Shown here piece after piece: positions 16,401 to 23,567 of a stretch of DNA of 51,406 nucleotides. The stretch comes from Acidobacteriaceae bacterium (GTDB lineage: Bacteria; Acidobacteriota; Terriglobia; Terriglobales; Acidobacteriaceae), in assembly GCA_003142015.1 (NCBI GenBank), contig PLOI01000049.1, forward strand, positions 68,876 through 120,281. Reading direction: 5' to 3'. Both the position numbers and the translations under genes were made by a program. Position 1 is the stretch's first letter. Every line of letters begins with the position of its first letter. The notes beneath the pieces are model-generated. The model searched no databases. It worked only from the letters and a program-made list of their open reading frames with translations, and was not told the DNA's origin.

Positions 16401-17294
16401 TCAGTTGTCAGTTGTCAGGTCTTTGTTTCCTGCCATCCACGACACCACTGCGCACACCGTCAGAATTGCACCCATCACAGCCAGCGACAGCGTGATCGGC
16501 ACATCGATCCAGTGGGCGGCGAGCATCTTCAACGCGACAAACGCCAGCATCGCCCCTAACCCGTAATGCAGGTAGCGGAAGCGGTCCAGAAGCGAGGCCA
16601 GCGCAAAGTAGAGCGAGCGCAGGCCCAGGATGGCCGCGATATTCGAGGTATAGACCACGAAGGGATTGTGGCTGACGGCCAGCACGGCGGGAATCGAATC
16701 GAATGCAAACAAAACATCCGTGACTTCGACGGCCAGAATTACCGGCAGCAGAGAGCCGTTGGCGGGTTGCAGTTTGCGAATCAAATTCCGAATAGCCGCA
16801 GGCGCTTCGGGTATCGCCGCGCGAGCCGAGCCGCCACGCACGAGCCGCCAGGCCGCATAGAGCAGAATCACGCCGAAAACCCAGGTAATCCAGCTAAAGC
16901 GCCGCAGCAGCGTGATGCCCGCTGCGATGAAGAGCGCCCGCAGCACCACCGCTCCAGCCATGCCCCACAGCAAGGCTGTGTGCTGGCGTTGCGGCGTAAT
17001 GCGAAAGCCCTGAAAAATGACCAGGAAGATGAAGAGGTTGTCCACGCTGAGCGAGGCTTCGATGGCGTAACCGGCCACGAATTCGAGAGCCGGCTGCCGG
17101 CCCTTGGCGATTGCAACCCACGCAGCAAAGCCGGTTGCGGCTGCGACCAGAAGCGCCGTCCAGAGCCATGCGATGGTTGGGGTGCGCCGCGATTCGCGCT
17201 GGTGACCAGCGAGCAGCGAATCCGCTAGAAGCAGCGCCGCAACTACCGCATGAAACCCCAGCCACCAAACCCAGGAAACGCCCGCAATCATCAA
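16401..17294 (-). CDS. TerC family integral membrane protein
   Basis: A 297-residue TerC/Alx-type protein with about nine membrane segments and the conserved acidic motif EASLSVDNLFIFLVIF (residues near 80-95) plus a second acidic segment VTDVLFAFDSIPAV. TerC/Alx proteins are linked to manganese export and to metallating exported proteins. Starts at a double ATG (17294/17291). Its last residues run into a TCAGTTGTCAGTTGTC simple repeat, and the stop is eight bases from the nadB stop (convergent). Confidence 0.87.
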   Translation of the reverse strand: MMIAGVSWVWWLGFHAVVAALLLADSLLAGHQRESRRTPTIAWLWTALLVAAATGFAAWVAIAKGRQPALEFVAGYAIEASLSVDNLFIFLVIFQGFRITPQRQHTALLWGMAGAVVLRALFIAAGITLLRRFSWITWVFGVILLYAAWRLVRGGSARAAIPEAPAAIRNLIRKLQPANGSLLPVILAVEVTDVLFAFDSIPAVLAVSHNPFVVYTSNIAAILGLRSLYFALASLLDRFRYLHYGLGAMLAFVALKMLAAHWIDVPITLSLAVMGAILTVCAVVSWMAGNKDLTTDN

Positions 17295-17304
17295 TAGCCA
17301 ACCT

Positions 17305-17826
17305 TCAGGGACGCCGGCCGGTCTTGTTCAGTTCACTGTAAAATCCCAAATCCGCGCCGCTGAGCGTCTTGACGATATAGAGAATCTGTCCGTAGTGCAT
17401 TCCGAAGTGCTCCACTACATGGTAAACAGCGCTCAGGCCGGTGCCTTTATAACCTTGGATTTCGTACTGCGCGACCAGATCATCGTGGGTAAGCCGGATG
17501 AGAACTTCCGACGCCTGTTGCAGGGTTGCGCCCAGACGATCAAGGAGCACTGAAGCCGGAATCAGCTCCCGCTCGGCAAATTCCACAGGCCGGTTTCGGT
17601 TGTCCTCCTGCCGGTTGAACGAGGCCACCAACCACTGGCCCACATTGCCGTTCAGATGCAGCAACAGATTGCCAATGCTATTGCAGGCCTCGTTTGGCCG
17701 CCACCAGACTTGCGCATCCGTGAGCGGTTCGACGCATCCCCGCAGCCGGGGCCAGTATTGCTCCAAGAGTTCGTGGCGGGAAGATTCAAGGAAAAGTGTA
17801 GTAACGTCTGCCTGATTGGCTGTCAT
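17305..17826 (-). CDS. DinB / DUF1572 family protein
   Basis: A 173-residue four-helix-bundle protein of the DinB superfamily (DUF1572 branch). It carries the expected metal-binding His positions: LLHLNGN near residue 58 and VVEHFGMHYGQ near residue 145. Many members are thiol-dependent S-transferases or of unknown function; no substrate can be inferred. Lies ten bases upstream of terC on the same strand, possibly co-transcribed. Confidence 0.78.
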   Translation of the reverse strand: MTANQADVTTLFLESSRHELLEQYWPRLRGCVEPLTDAQVWWRPNEACNSIGNLLLHLNGNVGQWLVASFNRQEDNRNRPVEFAERELIPASVLLDRLGATLQQASEVLIRLTHDDLVAQYEIQGYKGTGLSAVYHVVEHFGMHYGQILYIVKTLSGADLGFYSELNKTGRRP

Positions 17827-17863
17827 TGGGGAAAAGCCCTCCGTTGAATGCTATGGGAACAGC

Positions 17864-18841
17864 TTATCGCTGGTCGATCAGCCGTATCGTCTCCATAAAC
17901 ACATCGCCGTCGATCGTCAAGCTATGGGCGCTGATCTTGTCCATGGTGTCTTTGTCGGTGTGGTGGTAGCTGTCGTTGGGGCCGTAGTCGATGTCGATGA
18001 TGTCGATGGACGGCACGCCGCGCCGGAGGAAGGGCAGGTGATCGTCGCTCACCTGCTCGTCCTTTTTGAAGAAGTAGCGCTCGTAGCCGAACTTCTTCAC
18101 CGCCTGCCGGACCAGGGCGACCAGCCAGTCGGTGGATTGCGATTCGCGCTGAATGTCGAGGTCCTTGTCGCCGATCATGTCGGCCAGGATAAAGGCTTTG
18201 ATCTTTCCCAGGGTGCCATCCCGCGCCCATTTGGCAGCCAGGTGGCGGGTGCCGTAGGTTGAGTCGGAGTCAGACCAACACTGTAGGCACTGAATGGCCT
18301 CTTCGCCATCGTCGAAGAGCAGCCATACCGAGTAGCCGTCCAGCTTCTTGCCGCCGGCTGTCTCCGCGCGCAGCCGGTCGGCGATGGCCATCAGCAGCCC
18401 GGTAGTTGACCCTCCGTCGTTGGCGCCCACATAGTTGATGGTGCGCAGAGGATAGTTGGTCTCATAGTGTGTGGCCAGCACAATTACGCCTTCCTTTTTG
18501 CCGGGAAAGCGCACGATGAAGTTGCACATCGCCACCGGGCCAATGGGCGTCGAGGCGGTGAACGCATCTTCTTCGAGCTGGTCGTGGCGGAAATGGTTGC
18601 GCAGGAATTCCTCGGCCTTCACGTGCCCTGGGCTGGTGGGCCAGCGTCGCCCGATGGCCACAAATTGGCGCGTGTATTCGAGCGCCGCAGCTCCGTTGAA
18701 GTGCTGCTGCGCGGGGGCGGCGAGAGGAGTGAGCAGGAGCAGCGCAAGAACTAACCCCAACCAGTGCTGAGGTTTCCCAGGTCTCAAGTTCGAAACCTGG
18801 GGCACCCATAGTCTTGCTGTTTCTCTATTCCAAAAACTCAC
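17864..18841 (-). CDS. M28-family metallopeptidase, glutaminyl-peptide cyclotransferase-like
   Basis: A 325-residue secreted zinc enzyme. The best match is the glutaminyl cyclase branch of M28, which turns N-terminal Gln into pyroglutamate. The block FDDGEEAIQ followed by DSTYGTRHLA resembles the animal QC signature (DGEEA, DSLYGSRHLA). Metal ligands visible include THYET, GANDGGS, the DGEEA acid, DMIGDKD and the C-terminal YHHTDKD. I chose GTG 18841 because it overlaps the tatC stop (GTGA). The signal peptide (WLGLVLALLLLTPLAAPAQQ) is preceded by an unusual 25-residue extension encoded by a palindromic element. Confidence 0.82.
   Translation of the reverse strand: MSFWNRETARLWVPQVSNLRPGKPQHWLGLVLALLLLTPLAAPAQQHFNGAAALEYTRQFVAIGRRWPTSPGHVKAEEFLRNHFRHDQLEEDAFTASTPIGPVAMCNFIVRFPGKKEGVIVLATHYETNYPLRTINYVGANDGGSTTGLLMAIADRLRAETAGGKKLDGYSVWLLFDDGEEAIQCLQCWSDSDSTYGTRHLAAKWARDGTLGKIKAFILADMIGDKDLDIQRESQSTDWLVALVRQAVKKFGYERYFFKKDEQVSDDHLPFLRRGVPSIDIIDIDYGPNDSYHHTDKDTMDKISAHSLTIDGDVFMETIRLIDQR
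18771..18807. repeat. GTGCCCCA palindromic element inside the M28 gene (minus orientation)
   Basis: Read on the minus strand: GGTGCCCCAGGT, loop, ACCTGGGAAACC. CCCAGGT (18776-18782) pairs with ACCTGGG (18795-18801). It encodes WVPQVSNLRPGKP just before the signal-peptide core. Confidence 0.7.
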
Positions 18842-19629
18842 TTTGCCGTCTCCTTCTTCTTGCGCCGCGACGGGTGCACCCACCACGCCACCGCGATGCC
18901 GATCAAATAGAGCGCCAGCAGCGGCATTGCGTAGAGGCACATGCTCACAGGGTCGGGCATGGGGCAGATGATGGCCGCCACCAGGAAGACGGCCAGAAGA
19001 GCATAGCGGAAGTTCCTCCACAGAAAGCGCGGGCTGACGATGCCGAACAGAGCCAGAAAGAAGATGAGCACCGGCAACTCAAAACTTATGCCCAGGCCCA
19101 GAATCACTGACAGAAAGAAGCCGGTGTACTCTTCGATGCTGATTACGGACGTAAACTTGTTGCCAAAAACATCGAGCAGGATGTGCATCGCGCTGGGCAG
19201 CACCCAGTAGTAGCCGAAGTAGGCGCCGGCCAGAAACAATCCCACGGTGGCCGCCATGAAGGGAATCACAAATCGCTGCTCTTTCTTGTAGAGCCCCGGC
19301 GCAATGAACAGCCACACTTGGAAGAGGATGAAGGGCGAAGCCAGAATCGCTCCGCCGGCCAGCGATACATGGATCGCCAGATTCATCCCATCCATGGGGT
19401 GGATCATATTGAGCGACTTGCCATCGTCCTTCAGCGGCGCCTGGATAAAATCGACGAGCCGGTCGTGAAAGTACCAGGCCACGACAAAGCCCAGCGCGAG
19501 GTAAATGGCGGAGCGGACGATGCGCTTGCGCAGTTCGTCCAGGTGTTCCATCAGGCTCATGCCGGGCAGTTCCGCACGCTGGGTCACGGCCGCGCGCGCC
19601 TTGCCGATCACCTCCGCGGGATCAACCAT
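18838..19629 (-). CDS. tatC: Sec-independent protein translocase TatC
   Basis: Core receptor of the twin-arginine export pathway, which moves folded proteins across the inner membrane. The 263-residue protein has six membrane segments and the conserved N-terminal block MSLMEHLDELRKRIVRS, with the essential Glu and the signal-peptide-binding surface. Its start overlaps the tatA end by eight bases and its stop overlaps the M28 start, so the three genes form one tight operon. Molybdenum enzymes and many oxidoreductases in such genomes use this pathway, although the island enzymes here lack twin-arginine signals. Confidence 0.95.
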   Translation of the reverse strand: MVDPAEVIGKARAAVTQRAELPGMSLMEHLDELRKRIVRSAIYLALGFVVAWYFHDRLVDFIQAPLKDDGKSLNMIHPMDGMNLAIHVSLAGGAILASPFILFQVWLFIAPGLYKKEQRFVIPFMAATVGLFLAGAYFGYYWVLPSAMHILLDVFGNKFTSVISIEEYTGFFLSVILGLGISFELPVLIFFLALFGIVSPRFLWRNFRYALLAVFLVAAIICPMPDPVSMCLYAMPLLALYLIGIAVAWWVHPSRRKKKETAK

Positions 19630-20215
19630 TGGAAATCTCCGGCTCTTTGCGAGCCTTTTTCGCTCGGGCGCGCGGCTTACGCGTAGGCTTTTCGACGTTT
19701 ACCGTTGCGCCGGCCTCTTCTGCTGCCTCGGAACCGGCCGCAACCTGCGGCGCCGGGCTGCCTGGCCGCGCCGCCGCCACCGGCTCGCCTGTCGAGGGCG
19801 GCAGAATGCGCGGATATGCCTCTTCAACCGGAGCTTCGGGAGCGGCTGCGATTACGGGAGGGTAAACGACTTCATTTGGGTAAGGGCTCTCAATCGTCCC
19901 GGGCATCCCAGATCCCGCTTCCGGGAACTGGGAAACAGCCTCGATTGTCCCCGCAGTCTGCGCCGGAGCCGCCAGCGCACGCTGCCGCTCCTCGTCTTTC
20001 CTCCGCCGCTCGGCATCCTCGGAGCTCCGCAACTCCTCTTCCATCTGGAACTTGAAGTCGTTGGAGGCCTTGCGAACCTCATACATCAGCTTGCCGATCT
20101 GGCGGCCGATCTCCGGTAGCCGCCGCGGCCCGAAGACCACCAGCGCCATCACCATCAGGATCAGCGAATCCCACATCCCCAGGTTGGCAACTTCAATTGG
20201 CGGCGTCATTCCCAT
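19622..20215 (-). CDS. tatA: Sec-independent protein translocase TatA/TatB
   Basis: A 197-residue TatA/TatB-type subunit. It has an N-terminal membrane helix (MWDSLILMVMALVVF), the hinge FGPRRLPEIGRQIGK and an amphipathic helix. A long charged coiled region (about 60-105) and a Pro/Ala-rich tail follow. The tail is much longer than in E. coli TatA and closer in size to TatB, so the TatA or TatB label is uncertain. Starts at 20215, or at the Met two codons later. First gene of the tat operon, divergent from nadA. Confidence 0.88.
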   Translation of the reverse strand: MGMTPPIEVANLGMWDSLILMVMALVVFGPRRLPEIGRQIGKLMYEVRKASNDFKFQMEEELRSSEDAERRRKDEERQRALAAPAQTAGTIEAVSQFPEAGSGMPGTIESPYPNEVVYPPVIAAAPEAPVEEAYPRILPPSTGEPVAAARPGSPAPQVAAGSEAAEEAGATVNVEKPTRKPRARAKKARKEPEISNG

Positions 20216-20329
20216 GAAGGCTTATGATACCTTCCTCCATACAGCCATCACAAACGCCAGGCCGCTAATCCGCTATCTTCGCGAAGCTGGGCTGACCCGC
20301 TGCATTGATTGGCGAAAGAATGAGATAGG

Positions 20330-20373
20330 TGTGGCCCATCCTTTTCGCGTTCCGGCGAAAAGTGCGGGAGACC
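20330..20373. repeat. GTGCCCCA-type palindromic element upstream of nadA
   Basis: GTGTGGCCCATC, then an 8-bp stem CTTTTCGC (20341-20348) with GCGAAAAG (20355-20362), then GCGGGAGACC. A degenerate family member in the tatA/nadA divergent region. Confidence 0.6.
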
Positions 20374-20393
20374 AACTTTCCAACCCGCGCCAT

Positions 20394-20423
20394 TTGAGTT
20401 CTCTGTCAAGCTTTTGTTAAAAT
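20394..20423 (+). promoter_or_regulatory. Candidate sigma-70 promoter of nadA
   Basis: TTGAGT (20394-20399), an 18-base spacer and TAAAAT (20418-20423). It would start transcription near 20430, about 70 bases before the riboswitch. Sequence-based only. Confidence 0.5.
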
Positions 20424-20500
20424 AGTTGTCAGTGGAAGCGGTCTTTGCCGGATTGAATTCTCGAATCCAAAGGCTTCAGGCCGCGTCCAACTAGAAGAAA

Positions 20501-20652
20501 GGCTTGCAACAACCCCGTGGATGGGGGCTCTTCTGAAGCGGTTGGCCGCAAGCGCCGGCAGGTCTTCAGCAAAGCCAGTGCATCTACTGCAAGTCGTATT
20601 GCTTTCAACATCCCCGTCCGCTGCTCCAATAGGGGCGAGCTGGACTGAAGGC
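20501..20652 (+). ncRNA. Tandem NAD+-I riboswitch (nadA motif)
   Basis: Two similar domains lie directly before nadA. Domain 1 (20501-20595) begins GGCTTGCAACAACCCCGTGG and closes with CATCTACTGCAAGTC. The arms GCTTGCA/TGCAAGT pair, and so do GTGGATG/CATCTAC with G-U wobble. Domain 2 (20601-20652) begins GCTTTCAACATCCCCGTCC and closes with GGACTGAAGGC. Both share the CAACA-x-CCCCGT core that I recall for the NAD+-I class upstream of nadA in Acidobacteria. The 3' arm of domain 2 (20646-20652) overlaps the nadA ribosome site (AAGGCGG), so NAD+ binding probably blocks translation. Domain 1 has an enlarged internal region with an extra hairpin. Confidence 0.8.
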
Positions 20653-20660
20653 GGAAGACT

Positions 20661-21809
20661 GTGAACCTGGTTCTCGACGATCTGACGGCGGCCTCGCCGG
20701 AGGCTGGCAGTGCTTGCAGCCTCGAAAACTATCTCGCGCTCCCCGACCACACCATGGACGAGCGCATTGCAAAAGCGCGCGCCAAACTCGGCGCCACAAC
20801 CCTCCTGCTCGGCCACCACTACCAGCGCGACGAAGTGATCCGCTTTGCCGACGCGACAGGCGACAGCTACAAGCTGTGCAGAGTCGCTGCCGCAACCGAC
20901 GCTAAATACATTGTTTTCTGCGGAGTACACTTCATGGCCGAAAGCGCCGACGTGCTGGGCCGCGAGGGGCAACAGGTCATCCTGCCCGACCTGAACGCTG
21001 GCTGTTCCATGGCCGATATGGCGGAAATCTCCCAGGTCGAGGCTTGCTGGGAAGCACTCGAACGCCTTGGTCTGGCGGACGAGATCATTCCGCTCACCTA
21101 CATAAACTCGACCGCGGCCATCAAGGCCTTCTGCGGTGAACACGGCGGGCTGGTCTGCACCTCGTCCAACGCCCGCGCCGCCTTCGAGTGGGCCTTCACC
21201 CGGTCCAAACGTATCCTCTTTTTGCCCGATCAGCATCTGGGCCGCAACACCGGCTTCGCCATGGGAATTCCGCTCGAAGAGATGGTGGTGTGGGACCCAT
21301 GGGCCATTCAGGTTGGTCCAAGCCAGGGCGGCCTGACCAAACACAGCCTCGACGCCAGCCGCATTCTTTTGTGGAAAGGGCATTGCGCGGTCCATCAGCG
21401 CTTTCTGCCCAGCCACATCGATCAGGTGCGCGCAAAGTACCCCGGAATCCAGGTTATCGTCCATCCGGAATGCCGCTGGGAAGTCTGCCTGAAGGCCGAC
21501 GCCCTCGGCTCCACGGAGCGGCTCATCGCTCTGGTCGAGCAGGCTCCCGCAGGAGCGATGTTTGCCGTCGGCACTGAGATTCACCTGGTCAACCGCATGG
21601 CCCGCCGCTTCGCCGCTGAGGGCAAGAAAGTCATCACACTCGACGATACCGGCTGCCTCTGCACCACCATGTATCGCATCAGTCCGCAACACCTGGCATG
21701 GGTGCTGGAAAACCTGGTCGAGGGCCGCGTCGTCAACCGCATCCAGGTGAAGCCGAGCGTCAAGCGCTGGGCCAAAGTTGGGCTCGACCGCATGATGGAA
21801 GTGAGATAA
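20661..21809 (+). CDS. nadA: Quinolinate synthase
   Basis: [4Fe-4S] enzyme condensing iminoaspartate with dihydroxyacetone phosphate to quinolinate, the partner of NadB. The 382-residue protein has the family blocks LLLGHHYQRDEV, DLNAGCSMADM (Cys115), QHLGRNTG, HPECRWEV (Cys271) and DDTGCLCTTM (Cys332), supplying the cluster ligands. The start is GTG at 20661; the next in-frame ATG (20754) would remove conserved residues and separate the gene from the riboswitch. Regulation is probably by the tandem NAD+ riboswitch immediately upstream. Confidence 0.94.
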   Translation: MNLVLDDLTAASPEAGSACSLENYLALPDHTMDERIAKARAKLGATTLLLGHHYQRDEVIRFADATGDSYKLCRVAAATDAKYIVFCGVHFMAESADVLGREGQQVILPDLNAGCSMADMAEISQVEACWEALERLGLADEIIPLTYINSTAAIKAFCGEHGGLVCTSSNARAAFEWAFTRSKRILFLPDQHLGRNTGFAMGIPLEEMVVWDPWAIQVGPSQGGLTKHSLDASRILLWKGHCAVHQRFLPSHIDQVRAKYPGIQVIVHPECRWEVCLKADALGSTERLIALVEQAPAGAMFAVGTEIHLVNRMARRFAAEGKKVITLDDTGCLCTTMYRISPQHLAWVLENLVEGRVVNRIQVKPSVKRWAKVGLDRMMEVR

Positions 21810-21989
21810 GGGCAGCGAACAGTGAACGGTGGTCAGTTTCTTATCGAGATAGCAAGCAGATTTGGCATAGCGAGCAGATCTGGCTTGGTGAAGAAATTGC
21901 TTGACTTGACGGTAAAGGGACTCATCATTCACCTGGCCACTGACATCTGACTACTGTTCACTGATCACGGTTCGCTGTAAACTGTCCCT

Positions 21990-22430
21990 ATGAGGACATT
22001 CACTCTCGAAGAAGCGCAGTCTCTGCTCCCGGTGCTGGAATCGCTGCTGAAGCGCGCCATTGAAGGCAAGCGATCGGCAGAAGAGGTCGAGTCCGGCCTC
22101 TCCGAGATGGCGCGCCGCATCTACCTTTCCGGCGGCATGAGAGTGGACGCGGGCAAGGTAGCCGGCCTGCGCGCGGAGATGGAGTCCCACGTGCGCCGCG
22201 TCCGCGAGAGCATCGCGGAGATTGATTCCATCGGTGTGCAGGTGAAGGACCTCGAAGCCGGCCTGCTTGATTTTCCCTATCGTCTCGACGACCAGGTGGT
22301 CCTGCTCTGCTGGCGCATGGGCGAGCCGGTCATCGAACACTGGCACCCTACCGACTCCGGATTCAAAGACCGCCAGCCGGTCGATGAGCGCTTTCACCGC
22401 CGTTCCGCCTCCGGCAATCGGCCCAACTGA
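21990..22430 (+). CDS. DUF2203 family protein
   Basis: A 146-residue cytoplasmic protein of the DUF2203 family, common in Acidobacteria and other soil phyla. It has an N-terminal helical part (FTLEEAQSLLPVLESLLKRA), then the conserved block GVQVKDLEAGLLDFP and the C-terminal LCWRMGEPVIEHWHPTDSGFKDRQ. Function unknown. It follows a 180-base spacer rich in degenerate GTTCACTG/CAGTGAAC repeats. Confidence 0.8.
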   Translation: MRTFTLEEAQSLLPVLESLLKRAIEGKRSAEEVESGLSEMARRIYLSGGMRVDAGKVAGLRAEMESHVRRVRESIAEIDSIGVQVKDLEAGLLDFPYRLDDQVVLLCWRMGEPVIEHWHPTDSGFKDRQPVDERFHRRSASGNRPN

Positions 22431-22613
22431 CCGCCCCGCCCGACCACGCGGAGAATCGTTTCAGTGCGCTCGATCATCTCATTAAATACAGAGTCCTGTG
22501 CGTAAACTGAACGTGCTGCCCCCGGTCGATTCTCCTCGGCATCATTTTCACTGAACCGTTAACGCCGTCTCAGTCCGCACACACAGTAAATCCCTGCAAC
22601 CCAAGGAGTGTGA

Positions 22614-23150
22614 ATGCTGACCGTTGGTGAAAAATTTCCTGCCTTTGAACTGACCGCCGTGGTCGATCTCGATCTCAAAAAAGCCTTTCAAACCCTCACC
22701 GATCAGAGTTTTGCCGGCAAATGGAAGGTCTACTTCTTCTGGCCCAAGGACTTCACCTTTGTCTGTCCTACTGAGATTGCCGCCTTCGGCAAGCTGAACC
22801 CGGAGTTCGTCAGCCGCGACACGCAGCTTCTCGGCGCCAGTATCGATTCGGAGTTCGTTCACTGGGCCTGGCGCAATGACCAGCCCTCCCTGAAGAACCT
22901 GCCTTTTCCCATGCTCTCCGACATCAAGCGCGATCTTTCCGAGCAGTTGGGAATCCTTGACCTGAAGGCCGGCGTCAGCCAGCGCGCCACCTTCATCGTC
23001 GACCCTGAGAATGTCATCCGCTTTGTTTACGTCACCGATTTGTCAGTAGGCCGCGACCCGCAAGAGGTTCTGCGCGTCCTCGACGCGTTGCAGAACGGCG
23101 GACTCACTCCCTGCGGCTGGCACAAGGGTGAAGAAACCATCAAGGTCTAA
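22614..23150 (+). CDS. ahpC: Alkyl hydroperoxide reductase C-type peroxiredoxin
   Basis: Thiol peroxidase reducing H2O2 and organic hydroperoxides. The 178-residue protein has the peroxidatic Cys51 in FVCPTEI and a resolving Cys167 near the end (LTPCGWHKGEE), as in the AhpC branch often paired with AhpD. Strong AAGGAG ribosome site before ATG 22614. No reductase partner (ahpD or ahpF) is adjacent. Confidence 0.92.
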   Translation: MLTVGEKFPAFELTAVVDLDLKKAFQTLTDQSFAGKWKVYFFWPKDFTFVCPTEIAAFGKLNPEFVSRDTQLLGASIDSEFVHWAWRNDQPSLKNLPFPMLSDIKRDLSEQLGILDLKAGVSQRATFIVDPENVIRFVYVTDLSVGRDPQEVLRVLDALQNGGLTPCGWHKGEETIKV

Positions 23151-23176
23151 GCATTTTCATTGTTTCTGAAATGCGG

Positions 23177-23230
23177 GTGCCCCACCTTCGCCAATTCGCG
23201 CTGTTTGCGAATTGGTTAAGGTGGGATACC
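23177..23230. repeat. GTGCCCCA palindromic element, long-stem copy
   Basis: CCCACCTT (23181-23188) pairs with AAGGTGGG (23218-23225) and CCAATTCGC (23191-23199) with GCGAATTGG (23207-23215). Together they make a 17-bp stem with one 2x2 internal mismatch, ending GTGGGATACC. It sits just after ahpC and could also act as a transcript end. Confidence 0.75.
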
Positions 23231-23567
23231 TATAACTACGGCTCTTTATCTATAGTCCTTTTATCGTTCTTTACAATCTTGCCCGCCCGCATCAGCCGTA
23301 TTCCTGTCACTAATCTTAAGATTCAGAATTTTGCAAAGCGTGACCGAGCCAATTATCATCTTCTTCCACGGGATTTAGAGCAGATCCTCTCCTAGCACAT
23401 GAAACGGCCTCGTGTTTTGTACTCTGAGGTTGATCATGGTGCAAGGACGAAAGGCCAATGCCCGCACGCGGCAATCGAAAAAATCAAGGTTTGCATTTTA
23501 CCGCGCTCGCGATATGCTAATCCAACACTCCAAAGCCGTCCGAGCACGCAAGCGAGGCTCTTCCATC
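23231..23567. other. Intergenic region upstream of the molybdenum-hydroxylase operon
   Basis: AT-rich stretch at 23230-23300, then unremarkable sequence. The open frame continues upstream of the chosen gene start but has no family similarity. A TACAAT at 23272-23277 could be a -10, without a matching -35. No gene or RNA recognised. Confidence 0.3.

Noticed and set aside
23412-23567. 52-residue N-terminal extension of the xanthine-dehydrogenase large subunit
   Set aside because: Basic, unconserved sequence. The family begins near the Met at 23568 and no twin-arginine signal is present in the extension.
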